64,000 nt of DNA from Actinomadura sp. DC4. GTDB taxonomy: Bacteria > Actinomycetota > Actinomycetes > Streptosporangiales > Streptosporangiaceae. Location of the stretch: the NCBI RefSeq assembly GCF_030406325.1, contig NZ_JAUEQY010000033.1, positions 1 through 64,000 on the forward strand. Reading direction: 5' to 3'. The notes beneath the pieces were generated by a model that saw only the letters and a program-made list of their open reading frames with translations, did no database searches and was not told where the DNA came from. Position numbers and translations under genes: made by a program. Shown here piece after piece: positions 23,601 through 31,595 of the stretch (its first letter is position 1; the number at the start of each line of letters is the position of its first letter).

Positions 23601-25743
23601 GGAGGTCCAGCGCCTCCTGGAGATCCACGACGCGGTCGCCGACCTGGCCGTCGCCGAGGGCGCCCACCAGGCGCTGGCCGGCAACGCCGAGCGGGCGTCG
23701 GCCACCCTCGACGCGTACTCCAAGGAGGGCTTCGTTCCCGAGCCCGCCGTGATCGCCACCCCGCGCAGCGGCGTGACGCTCACCCACCGGCTCGGCCTGC
23801 AGTTCACGCCGGGGCTGAACCCGCCGGTGCTGCAGGCCACCCCGCGCTCCCAGGCCGAGCCTGCGGTCAACGCCTGGCTGCCGGGCGTGCTGCCGGACCG
23901 CGCCGACGTGGCCGCCACGGTCACCTGGACCGACCCGGTCAACGGCCAGGCGCACTCACACGTGGTCACCCAGCAGGACGCCGGCCTGCAGCCGATCGAC
24001 CTGCTGTGGGCGGTACGCCCGGCGAGCGAGGAGTCGATGACCGACCTCGACGACCGCATCCTCGGCGTCGTCATCGACCGCGACAAGCCCCGCCCCGACG
24101 CCGTCCTGACCATCCGCCACACCCAGCACATCAACGGCAAGACGACGTTCTTCGAGCTGTCCTCGCTGGTCGCCGCGCTGCGTACGCTGCTGACCACGTC
24201 ACGCACCCTGCGCCCCAGCGACCTCGTGCCGGCCGCGGGCGCGGCCGACGTGGACCGGACCGCCGACGACGCCGTCTCGATCGCCCCCAAGCGGACCGCC
24301 GCCGTCCGCGACGCCATCGACGATCTCGGCGACGACGTGGCCGACTTCGTCCACGACCTGTCGGTGGCGCTGCCCACGGCCCAGCTCGTCGCGAACATCG
24401 ACACGTTCCTGGGGCGGTACGCCGATCTCGCCGGCACCGCGAGCGGCTTCGGCATGGTCCGCAGCGGCTGGGGCGAGGTGCTCGCCTGGCGGCGCGGCGT
24501 CTTCGCCGACGTCCTGGCCGCGGTCGCGGAGACGGCGACGCGGATGAGCGGCTCGCTGACCGCCGCCGACGTGCTCCTCGCCCAGTACGACGCGCTGCCG
24601 GGATCCACGGCGAACGACGACCGGTTCCGCCTGCTGGAGCGGGCCGAACGGCTGCTCACCACCAAACCGGTCGCGCGGCCGGCCAAGCCCATGGACCTGC
24701 GGTCGACCATCCGGAACACGATACGAAAGAAGTTCAACGACCGTCTGCAGGCGCTGCAGCAGGAGGCCAAGACCGGCCGGAACACCCTGAGCGGCCTGTT
24801 CGCCGAGGTGGGAGCGCTGCTTCCCCTGACGGACTTCGACCGGACCGGCCTCGACCTGACCCCGTTCCGCGACCGGGTCACCGCCTTCGCCCGCGACCTG
24901 CTGAGCCGGGCGCAGGCGCTGCAGGCCGAGATCGCCCGGCGGCTGACCGCCGCCGTCCAGGCGCTGACCGAGCGGGACCAGGCGGTGACCGGCCCGGACA
25001 AGGTCGAGGCCGCCCTCCGCGCGTTCCGTACGCTGCTCGGCGAGGACGCCCTGGTGGTGCCGGAGTTCACCGCCGCCGACCAGCTCGCCGCCGACCTGCG
25101 CCAGGCCCGCAACGCCAGCGGCGATCTGCTCAAGCACCTGGTCAGCGCGGGCCGGGACTTCCCGGTCGACGACTGGCTGCACGGCGTCGCCCGGGTACGG
25201 GAGATGCCGCGGCTGTGGGAGCGGGTCGTGCTGCTCAGCGACGCCCTCACCGACGACGAGCCGGAACTCGTGCCCGCCCAGCTGCCGTTCGTGAAGAACG
25301 ACCACTGGCTCGGCATGGAGTTCGCCGCCGGTGCCGTGATCGACCAGGACCGGCTGCTCTACACCGCGCACTACGCCGACAATCCGCCGCCGACCCAGAA
25401 CCAGCGGTGCGGCCTGCTGCTCGACGAGTGGACCGAGGTCGTCCCGGCCGAGCGCGAGACCACCGCGCTCGCGGCCGACCTCCACCGCCCGGACTCCGAG
25501 CCTCCGCAGGCCATGCTGCTGGCCGTCCCGCCGAAACGTACCGGCGCCTGGAACACCGACGACCTCGTCGCCGCCATCACCGAGACCTTCGAGCTGGCCC
25601 GGCTGCGGGCGGTTGAACCCCACCATCTCGACGACACCGCGTACGCCCAGCTGCTGCCGGCGACCGTTATCTCCGCGACCCGGCAGCCCATCACCATCAG
25701 CACCGACCTCGCGGTCGCCAACCTGCGCTGGAAGTCCCGATGA
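20605..25743 (+). CDS. Giant conserved protein of unknown function (1712 residues) in the PLD/Kelch operon
   Basis: The largest complete protein in the window. The N-terminus, MISDDFPVLLGPVRLETRFT followed by LLVRIFPDDWSVD, defines a family I have seen only as hypothetical. Further motifs are VRIGRQPYGILPVTAF (about 450), a Pro/Asp-rich middle, and a helix-rich segment at about 1365-1500 (RLQALQQEAKTGRNTLSGLF and similar) that may form coiled coil. The C-terminus has PFVKNDHWLGMEFA and the final TISTDLAVANLRWK. There is no signal peptide, transmembrane segment or catalytic motif I can name. The start at ATG 20605 overlaps the preceding stop and the stop overlaps the next ATG (both ATGA). An in-frame upstream extension exists only because the overlapping gene's third frame is open. 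It is probably a large scaffold or shell component. Confidence 0.75.
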   Translation: MISDDFPVLLGPVRLETRFTATELLVRIFPDDWSVDAFESKPASAEISALDAYWTALWRAGGENAAEQAAWQELARRVPAGRATWLLQTRKPSNPADRPAGVPATTTVLVVVTAQAVATNDRTPTTTYWTAVWRAHGDAAKTRAADVALNTAVGTTRAATIRSRRPAGIDAATVERGDAVQVAFLVLPAPTGLAAQSWTVGARARLLPDAFTVLGYVGEEQVISVTGAAVPDTLAVSPDPSAADQPSIDETTGALHVPDDLRWLTDFTRAVQVGMGVRIPLNDTIRNGVDRLVVYGLRQKSAPAQAGTDLADLVSRQLRSQAGFALLPQGTPTNNSDQAPAGQDATQQAAAALRTAAGLTAAAPADWTTKTDGQWLAELLGIDPAVLTGAPNADGTDQRDARAANTALWPATWGSYLRTTMNPLFGADTVERTRQFFTRYVSGRGPVPAVRIGRQPYGILPVTAFSRLTWPDTGPIPAAHRRGLQQVVRAALTDWRTAAGQVTRLGTDGDPHQMLLDILALHPTSAEFYQRYALSVEDAYNRENLGGHGPDVLPALDRLDMPRPIRELLARLGHTGPPDPDLVRRLFAGTQYPMLGPLVDDRPLSETDPIREYTTDHRGYLRWLADNAGANLEKIRLERDFAGDRPPAALLYLLLRHAVLLGWEDAARRLAVAAGSPQVPGPADPLFVHVGDPATPSESRYRQLYSPDPTVTGNADTLLVDFIPTVLNGREATAPLAAQAQALSLLADLPTARLERVLAEHLDCATYRLDAWQLGLANERLAELRFGADGSLPAKRGVHLGAYGWLEDVHPHTGDLTPVTLSGDLAKIFTPPGSSPLLHDPKNGGYVHAPSPGQATTAAVLRAGYLANSTPEDPGTFAVNLSSGRVRVALTILDGLRQGRSLGALLGYRFERGLHDRFAEAELDSLIIALRGAFPLRAGRIPGTEAAAGTSAELVEARNVIDGLELVRRVTRVPGADTYPFGAEGLPEADPAQLEAIGAEVQRLLEIHDAVADLAVAEGAHQALAGNAERASATLDAYSKEGFVPEPAVIATPRSGVTLTHRLGLQFTPGLNPPVLQATPRSQAEPAVNAWLPGVLPDRADVAATVTWTDPVNGQAHSHVVTQQDAGLQPIDLLWAVRPASEESMTDLDDRILGVVIDRDKPRPDAVLTIRHTQHINGKTTFFELSSLVAALRTLLTTSRTLRPSDLVPAAGAADVDRTADDAVSIAPKRTAAVRDAIDDLGDDVADFVHDLSVALPTAQLVANIDTFLGRYADLAGTASGFGMVRSGWGEVLAWRRGVFADVLAAVAETATRMSGSLTAADVLLAQYDALPGSTANDDRFRLLERAERLLTTKPVARPAKPMDLRSTIRNTIRKKFNDRLQALQQEAKTGRNTLSGLFAEVGALLPLTDFDRTGLDLTPFRDRVTAFARDLLSRAQALQAEIARRLTAAVQALTERDQAVTGPDKVEAALRAFRTLLGEDALVVPEFTAADQLAADLRQARNASGDLLKHLVSAGRDFPVDDWLHGVARVREMPRLWERVVLLSDALTDDEPELVPAQLPFVKNDHWLGMEFAAGAVIDQDRLLYTAHYADNPPPTQNQRCGLLLDEWTEVVPAERETTALAADLHRPDSEPPQAMLLAVPPKRTGAWNTDDLVAAITETFELARLRAVEPHHLDDTAYAQLLPATVISATRQPITISTDLAVANLRWKSR

Positions 25744-27518
25744 CCGAAGCACCGCGTATCGAAAACCTCCCACAGGCGCTCGCGACCCGCGCCTTCCCCA
25801 CCGTCGGCGTGTGGAACCGGCTGGAGGGCCGCCCGCGTACGACCGACTTCGACCGCGCGCTGCGCGCCGAGGTGCGGGACCCGCTCTGGATGCTGACCCG
25901 GCAGTGGCAGCTCGGCGAGTTCCGCGGCCAGGACGCCGGCTCCCCGGCGACCGTCACGTACTCGGTGCGGACGTCGGCGCCGAGCCGCTTCCGGCCCACC
26001 GGGGGCGCCGCCGAGGACCTGCCCGCCGACCGGCCGGTGGAGACCGTCGCCGAGCGCCGCGCCGTGCCCTTCATGTTCGGCGCCGACCCGATCTCCTACG
26101 ACCTGCGGCTGGTGATCGGCCGGCACTGGCTCAAACTGATCAACGCCGCGCCGCTGCTCCGGCCGCTGCGGCAGGCGTACGTGAACCGGTATCCGATCGC
26201 GGCGCCCGACCCCGCCGCGGACCGCGACACCCCCCTGGCCTCGCACGCCGAGGTGTGGTCGCAGCTGCGGGCGGTGGCGGGCCGGCGGATGGACGGCTAC
26301 CTGCTGTACCGGCACATCGCCGACGGGGGGAAGGCCTCTGACGGCATCACCACGCTGTTCAAGGCCCAGCTGGACCAGCTCGGCAAGCGGCTGGTCGCGT
26401 GGTTCGACGGCCTGATCGACCAGCCGTCCTCGGACGCCACCTGGGACCCGCGCCGGTTGGAGCACCGGTTCTCCGTCGCCGCGGCCGAGCCGGGCGGCGG
26501 CGAGACGGTCCTCACCGCGCCGGAGTACCCGGGCGGGGAGCTCGACTGGCACGCCTTCTCCATCGATCCGGGCGGCCCGGTCGGCGGCACCCACCCCGGC
26601 CCCGCGACCGTGAACCGGACGGTGTTCCCGGTTCCGGTCCGCTTCTCCGGGATGCCGCTGCCGCGCTGGTGGGCGGTCGAGGACGGGGGGACGAACTTCG
26701 CCGCGGTCCGCCCCGACAGCACCGACCTGACCCGCCTGATCTTCCTCGAGTTCGCCCTGGTGTTCAGCAACTCCTGGTTCCAGGTGCCGTGCGACCTGCC
26801 GGCCGGCGCGGTCGCGACGGCGCAGGGGCTGGCGGTGACGGACGTGTTCGGGCAGCGCCAGTGGATCACGCCCGCCGGGGATCGGAACTGGTCGATGTTC
26901 GCCGTCGACTCGCTCGGCGCCCCGCCCGGCGACGCCCGGATGTTCGTGCCCGCGACGGTCCCGCACGTCGCCGTCGGGCCCGCCCTGGAGGAGGTGTCGC
27001 TGGTCCGGGACGAGAACGCGAACCTCGTCTGGGGCATCGAGCGCACCGTACGCCTGCCCACCGGCGAGGGCCGGCGCGGCAGCGAGGTCGCCGCCGAGAT
27101 CCTCGCCCATCGGCGGCAGCTGTTCCCCGAACCGCCCGCGGACGCCCCGCACGCGGCCGTGGCGTACGAGGCGATGAACACGATCCCGGAGAACTGGATC
27201 CCGTTCATCCCGGTCCACGTCCCCGACGACACCCGCCAGGTCCAGCTCCAGCGCGCCGCCCTGCCCAGCGCGGTCGACGGCACGCCGGTCCGCCCGCGCA
27301 CCGCCCTGCTGCGCGAGGGCATCGACGCGTCGGATCCCTATTTCGTCAACGAGGAGGAGGTGCCGCAGACGGGCACCACGCTGAGCGTCGCGTACAACCG
27401 CGCGCGATGGCGCGACGGCCGCGTCGCGCTCTGGCTGAGCACCAGCCGGGGCACGGGCCGCGGCGAGGGCTCCAGCGGCCTGGCCTTCGACCAGCTCGTG
27501 GCCACGGACGGCGCGTAG
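25740..27518 (+). CDS. Conserved protein of unknown function, last gene of the PLD/Kelch operon
   Basis: A 592-residue soluble protein. Its N-terminal signature FDRALRAEVRDPLWMLTRQW followed by QLGEFRGQDAGSP is strongly conserved in my memory of hypothetical proteins that travel with the preceding two families. Later segments include HWLKLI, LPRWWAVEDGGTNFAAV, FLEFALVFSNSWFQVPCDLP and YEAMNTIPENWIPFIPVHVP. It is rich in Trp and Pro, suggesting a compact beta-rich fold. No signal peptide or known domain is visible. ATG 25740 overlaps the previous stop. A long hairpin begins 8 nt after its stop, so it closes the operon. No function is assigned. Confidence 0.75.
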   Translation: MTEAPRIENLPQALATRAFPTVGVWNRLEGRPRTTDFDRALRAEVRDPLWMLTRQWQLGEFRGQDAGSPATVTYSVRTSAPSRFRPTGGAAEDLPADRPVETVAERRAVPFMFGADPISYDLRLVIGRHWLKLINAAPLLRPLRQAYVNRYPIAAPDPAADRDTPLASHAEVWSQLRAVAGRRMDGYLLYRHIADGGKASDGITTLFKAQLDQLGKRLVAWFDGLIDQPSSDATWDPRRLEHRFSVAAAEPGGGETVLTAPEYPGGELDWHAFSIDPGGPVGGTHPGPATVNRTVFPVPVRFSGMPLPRWWAVEDGGTNFAAVRPDSTDLTRLIFLEFALVFSNSWFQVPCDLPAGAVATAQGLAVTDVFGQRQWITPAGDRNWSMFAVDSLGAPPGDARMFVPATVPHVAVGPALEEVSLVRDENANLVWGIERTVRLPTGEGRRGSEVAAEILAHRRQLFPEPPADAPHAAVAYEAMNTIPENWIPFIPVHVPDDTRQVQLQRAALPSAVDGTPVRPRTALLREGIDASDPYFVNEEEVPQTGTTLSVAYNRARWRDGRVALWLSTSRGTGRGEGSSGLAFDQLVATDGA

Positions 27519-27526
27519 CCGCACGC

Positions 27527-27571
27527 GCGCTCGCCGGCCGCCGGCCCTCGTGGCAGGCGGCCGGCGAGCGC
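27527..27571 (+). terminator. Strong hairpin closing the six-gene operon
   Basis: A perfect 16-bp stem (left arm 27527-27542, right arm 27556-27571) with a 13-nt loop starts 8 nt after the last stop. There is no T-run. It fits a high-GC terminator for the roughly 18-kb transcript. Confidence 0.85.
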
Positions 27572-28908
27572 TCAGTCCCGGGCGACCGCGCCCGGATTGC
27601 GGACCATCGGGCAGACCGAGCAGACGCCCCGCCCCACCTGGGCGAACCAGCGGCAGTTCGCGCGGATCGAGCAGAGCGGCAGCGGCCGGTCCGCCTCCGC
27701 CTCCGCCGGGTTCGCCTCCAGGAACCGGCCGATCAGCCCGTTGCCCGGTCCTTTCGCTCAGCTCGCCGAGCCGGTGGAGGAGCAGGTCGTCGCCGGCTCT
27801 ACCCGCTCGCCGAGCACGGCGTGGAGCCAGGGCAGCACGTCGACCGGCGCGGGCTCGCCCGATGCCGGCCGGACGTCCTGGACGAGCGACTCCCACGCGT
27901 CGACGGTGCGGCCGTAGTCCTCCAGGGCGGCCGAGACCCGGTGGCCGGCCGCGCCGATCTCCGCCGCGCGCTCCGGGCGTTCGACCACCGACCGCAGCGC
28001 CGTCGCCAGCGAGGCATGGTCCTTCGGGTCCTCCACGATCACGACGTCGCGGCCGTCCTCCAGCCGATCCCGGTAGACCTGCTTGTCGTAGATCTCGCGG
28101 GAGAGCACCAGGCAGGTGCCGTACGCCAGCACCTCACGAGGGATCACCGGCCCGTGGATCGCGATGGGGAAGTCGCGCTCCAGGAAACAGACGGCGGTGC
28201 ACGCGCGGATGAATCGTGGCACCTTCCAGTGGGGGACGAACGGAAGCACCCAGGTGCGTTCCTCGATCCCGGCCTCGGCGACGGCATTTCTTATTTTCGC
28301 GCGGGCAGTCGCGGATCGAACACTCTCGGCGGTTCCCGTATTTCCAGCGGGGCGGCGGAGAAATTGAACAACGAGGACGGAACGGCGAATGGGGCGCCGG
28401 TACGTAATGCCTCTCCCCGTACGCCCATGCCCTCGAACCACCGGTACAGGGCCGGCCGGGTGATCACACGGTCCGCCGCGCGCAGGACCTCCTTGTACGT
28501 CGCGGCCGGCTCCGGTATCCGCATGAGGCGGTCCAGGTCGCTGCCGGCGTGCTGGACGAGCAACGGGACGCCGGTCCAGCTCCCGGCGAGATGGCCGGCG
28601 ACGGCGTACGGCTCGAAGTAGTAGGCGACCAGGACCTGGCAGCCGAACTCGCGTACGACCTGGCTCGCAATGCCGGCGAGCTTGCTCACGAAGGGGTTCG
28701 CCCACGGGATGTGACTCATCCGCGGACCGGACCGCTCCGGGCGGAAGACTCTGACGAACCCGCCACTCTCCGGGAGGGCGGGCTCGTAGAAGCCTCGTGG
28801 ATTAGCAAGAGAGGCCGGATGGCACGATCCGACCACCGGAGGATCCAGATCTGCGGGGCAGGGGATTCGCTGGGAAGACCGCGTTTTCGGTGCCGAGAAC
28901 CGCGCCAT
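27572..28908 (-). pseudogene. Decayed GT4-like glycosyltransferase with C-terminal four-Cys motif
   Basis: Coding similarity continues through at least four segments in shifting frames. The first (28908-28291) contains FGCQVLVAYYFEPYAVAGHL and VQHAGSDLDRLMRIPEP, like the first domain of a GT4 glycosyltransferase, but lacks the usual N-terminal strand, so the 5' end seems truncated. It hits a stop at an A4 run (28294-28297); one extra A restores the frame into the second domain (RTWVLPFVPHWKVPRFIRAC, FPIAIHGPVIPREVLAYGTC). Two further one-base shifts, near 27790 and at the C3 run 27744-27746, lead into a tail with a C-x5-C-x10-C-x2-C motif (CSIRANC, then VCSVCP), possibly an iron-sulfur or zinc site, ending at 27572. 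Decay is the simplest reading. Sequencing error could explain one shift but hardly all three. Confidence 0.7.
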
Positions 28909-28927
28909 CCGGTGTTTCGCCTATGGG

Positions 28928-29611
28928 CTACCAGCCCAGTTCTCCGTCGTCCTCCTGGAATGTGCCGGTGGGACCGTCGGGGCCGATGGTCGCCATGCGG
29001 ACGATGTTCCCGGCGCTGATCTCGACCGGGCGGCCGAGGGGGTTCTCCTGGCCGCCGAACTCCGTCGCGGTGTAGCCCGGCTCGACGGCGTTGAACCTGA
29101 CCTCGGGCACCGCCCTGGCGTACTGGACCGTGAGCATGGAGACGGCCGCCTTGCTCGCGCCGTAGACGATCGCGGAGACCTGCGACGCGGGGCGGGAGGG
29201 GTCGTGGTTGGCCGCGAAGGAGCCGAGCGCGCTGGAGACGTTGACGACGACCGGGTTCGCGGACTTCCTCAGCAGCGGCAGCGCCGCCTCCGTGACGCGG
29301 ACGACCGAGACGGCGTTCGTGTCGAACACCTTCAGGGCGTCGGGACCGTTGAGGGCGAGCAGGCCGATGCCGGCGTTGTTGACGAGAACGTCGAACCCGC
29401 CGTCCGTCTCGACCTGGGCGAACGCCGCGGCGACGGAGGCGTCGTCGGTGACGTCGAGCCGTACGAAACGAGCGCCGAGCTCGTCGGCGACCGCACGGCC
29501 GGAGTCCTCGTCGCGGGCGCCGACGTACACGGTGTGCCCGGCGGCGGTGAGCTGGCGGGCGGTCTCCTTGCCGAGGCCGCGGTTCGCCCCGGTGATCAGT
29601 GTGGTGGTCAT
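28928..29611 (-). CDS. SDR family NAD(P)-dependent oxidoreductase
   Basis: A 227-residue short-chain dehydrogenase. It has the cofactor motif TGANRGLG (8-15), DVTDDAS, the NNAG motif (DVLVNNAGIG), Ser in NVSSALGSF and the active-site YGASK (Tyr and Lys). Length and motif order match classical SDRs, with a glucose dehydrogenase-like tail (NAVEPGYTATEF). It would reduce a carbonyl or oxidise an alcohol with NADP(H); the substrate is unknown. The start is ATG 29611. It is transcribed divergently from an MmyB-type XRE regulator, a common pairing in actinomycetes in which the regulator controls the SDR. Confidence 0.9.
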   Translation of the reverse strand: MTTTLITGANRGLGKETARQLTAAGHTVYVGARDEDSGRAVADELGARFVRLDVTDDASVAAAFAQVETDGGFDVLVNNAGIGLLALNGPDALKVFDTNAVSVVRVTEAALPLLRKSANPVVVNVSSALGSFAANHDPSRPASQVSAIVYGASKAAVSMLTVQYARAVPEVRFNAVEPGYTATEFGGQENPLGRPVEISAGNIVRMATIGPDGPTGTFQEDDGELGW

Positions 29612-29713
29612 GGTCCGAGCCTGGGAGGATCCTCGCTGGTGGAGGCAGCCGTCCCGTTTTCCTAGGAGTGCCGGGACCAGGACAGACGCGACGCCTTGCC
29701 GCAGACTGGGGGC
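29612..29713. promoter_or_regulatory. Shared divergent promoter region of SDR and XRE regulator
   Basis: A 102-bp region with an inverted repeat GTCCCG (29651-29656) / CGGGAC (29672-29677) around an 15-bp centre, and the short palindromes AGGATCCT and CCTAGG. These are candidate sites for the adjacent regulator. No clear -35/-10 pair is visible. Confidence 0.35.
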
Positions 29714-30559
29714 GTGGAGTCGTGGGACTTCGGTCCGATGGTGCGCCGGTGGCGTGACCGTGTCGCGCCCGAGACCGTCGGCGTGCCCGTGGGCGGGCGC
29801 CGCCGGGCCAGCGGGCTCCGCCGCGAGGAGCTCGCCGGGCTCGCCGGGATCTCGGCCGACTATCTGACCCGGCTCGAACAGGGACGCGCGACCACGCCCT
29901 CGGCCCAGGTCGTGGAGTCGCTCGCGCGGGCCCTGCGCCTGCCCGACGCGGAACGCGACCTGCTCTACCGGCTGGCCGGCCACGCCGCCCCGGGGGCCGA
30001 CGTCGTCCCGTCACGCGTCACATCGAGCGTGCAGCGTCTGCTCGACCGGCTGACCGGCACCCCGGTCGTGGTCTACGACGCCACCTGGACGCTCGTCCTC
30101 GCCAACGCGCCGTACGACGCGCTCATGGGCGAGACGTCCGCCTGGCGCGGGATCGAACGCAACGCCGTCTGGCGCAACCTCCTCGGCCCCGGAACGCGTA
30201 CGGTCCACACCGCGGAGGAACACGCCGACCACGAGGCGCGGCTGGTCGCGGACCTGCGCCTCACCGCCGGCCGGTACCCCGCCGACCGTACGCTGAGGCG
30301 GCTCGTGGCCGAACTCACCGCCGAGAGCCCGAGGTTCGCCGAACTCTGGGAGGCCGACGCCCCCGAGCCGCTCCCGGACCCGTCCCGGCACAAGGTCATC
30401 GACCATCCCGCGGTCGGCCACATCACCCTCGACTGCGACACGCTCATCGTCGCCGCGGACGACCTGCGCATCACGGTCTACACGGCCGAGCCCGGCACCG
30501 ATGACGCCGACCGCCTCGAGCTCGCCATCGTCCTCGGCACCCAGACCATCGTCGAGTAG
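29714..30559 (+). CDS. XRE family regulator with MmyB-like ligand-binding domain
   Basis: About 281 residues. The N-terminal helix-turn-helix has GLRREELAGLAGISADYLTR and LEQGRATTPS (about residues 35-65). The remainder is the MmyB-like PAS-type domain found in regulators beside oxidoreductases: TPVVVYDATWTLVLANAPYD, then WRNLLGP and HPAVGHITLDCDTL. The start is uncertain: GTG 29714 follows a G-rich stretch, while ATG 29738 and an upstream in-frame ATG are alternatives. It is divergent from the SDR and probably controls it; such domains bind fatty-acid-like or aromatic effectors in a few studied cases. Confidence 0.85.
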   Translation: MESWDFGPMVRRWRDRVAPETVGVPVGGRRRASGLRREELAGLAGISADYLTRLEQGRATTPSAQVVESLARALRLPDAERDLLYRLAGHAAPGADVVPSRVTSSVQRLLDRLTGTPVVVYDATWTLVLANAPYDALMGETSAWRGIERNAVWRNLLGPGTRTVHTAEEHADHEARLVADLRLTAGRYPADRTLRRLVAELTAESPRFAELWEADAPEPLPDPSRHKVIDHPAVGHITLDCDTLIVAADDLRITVYTAEPGTDDADRLELAIVLGTQTIVE

Positions 30560-30590
30560 GGCCCGTCTCGGTGCTCTCGCCGCGGGAGCG

Positions 30591-31160
30591 TCAGGTCGTC
30601 CGCGTGCCGGTGAGGGTTCCGGAGGCCAGGACGTGTCCCGCAAGGGCCGGCGGCAGGTGTTCGGCGTCGGCGACCTTCGTGAAGTCGACGTCGGTGTCGA
30701 GGGCGTAGAGGTGAAAGCGGTAGCGATGCGCGCCGTGGCCGGGAAGTGGCCTCGGTCCGACGTACTTGGCGCGGCCGCGGTGGTTCGGGAGAAACCGGAA
30801 GCCCGGGTTGTCCGGTGTCAGGGCGCCCTCCGGCAGGCCGCCTTCGGCCGGCGCGAAGGCGGCGATCGTGTGGATGCCGGGTACGGCGCCCGGGTTGTCG
30901 AGGTCCTCGATCACCAGGACCAGGTCCGTCGTTCCCGCGGGAAGGGAGTCCCACGCGAGGGCGGGCGAGATCTCGGCGCCGATGAACGGCCCGCAGTGCT
31001 TCGCGGGGATGACCTGCCCGTCGCCGAAGCTGGGGGAGGTCAGCGCGATGCGGTTCCCGGTCGCGAGCTCAGGAGCGTTGGCGATGCTCGCGGCCTCGTC
31101 GGGGCGCCGGTTGCGCAGTGCCCGGCCGACGGGAAGGAGGAGGACTTCTACGGGGTGCAT
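30591..31160 (-). CDS. YbhB/YbcL family (PEBP-like) protein
   Basis: A 189-residue phosphatidylethanolamine-binding-protein-like fold. Motifs are LTSPSFGDGQVIPAKHCGP, SPALAWDSLPAGTTDLVLVI, EDLDNPG and the pocket segment RGRAKYVGPRPLPGHGAHRY, which correspond to the DPDxP and GxHR-type ligand loops of the family. Bacterial members are cytoplasmic and of unclear role, possibly binding phosphorylated metabolites or acting as kinase inhibitors. AAGGAG lies four nt before the ATG. It follows the MarR-like gene by 12 nt on the same strand, so the two are probably co-transcribed. Confidence 0.88.
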   Translation of the reverse strand: MHPVEVLLLPVGRALRNRRPDEAASIANAPELATGNRIALTSPSFGDGQVIPAKHCGPFIGAEISPALAWDSLPAGTTDLVLVIEDLDNPGAVPGIHTIAAFAPAEGGLPEGALTPDNPGFRFLPNHRGRAKYVGPRPLPGHGAHRYRFHLYALDTDVDFTKVADAEHLPPALAGHVLASGTLTGTRTT

Positions 31161-31172
31161 GGTGCTCCTTGT

Positions 31173-31563
31173 TCAAGAGTCGGCGATGCGGAGGAGGAGC
31201 GCGGCGACCCGGGCGACGTCGTCGCGTTCGGCGGCGGTCAGTTCGGCGAGGCGGCCGTTCAGCCAGTCCCGGCGGTGGCGGCGCGATGCCGTGACCGCCG
31301 CCCTGCCCTCGTCGGTCAGGGTGAACAGGACCTTGCGCCGGTCCTCCGTCCCGCGGGACTTCGACACGTAGGCGAGTTGCTCCAGCCGCCGGACCGTCTG
31401 ACTCATCGAACCGAGCGTGACCTTCGCGGCCTCGGCGAGGTCGCTCAGGCTCATCCGGTCCTGCTTGTCGAGAACGATGAGCACGAGCAGCGCCGCGTCC
31501 GGGACCTCTCCCTCCACGCGCTCGGAACGGAACCGGCTGTAGAGGCGCGAGGGCGACGGTCAC
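31173..31563 (-). pseudogene. MarR family regulator with probable 5' frameshift
   Basis: The winged-helix core is clear: LSDLAEAAKVTLGSMSQTVR (recognition helix), RGTEDRRKVLFTLTDEGRA (wing). The only start in that frame, GTG 31517, has no ribosome binding site and gives 114 residues lacking the first dimerisation helix. In-frame codons continue upstream (LYSRFRSER) to about 31545. A GTG at 31563 with GGAG six nt upstream then lies in another frame and encodes MTVALA. Deleting one C at about 31545 would join the two into a MarR of about 130 residues. So the gene is either frame-disrupted or expressed as a short form. It sits 12 nt upstream of the PEBP gene. Confidence 0.6.
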
Positions 31564-31595
31564 CCCGGTCTCCGCACTGCCGGGGATCGGGCCGG

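Noticed and set aside
9570-27518. Contractile injection system or phage-tail-like particle
   Set aside because: No sheath, tube, baseplate, spike or AAA+ ATPase protein is recognisable among the six genes; the idea is kept only as a general assembly hypothesis.
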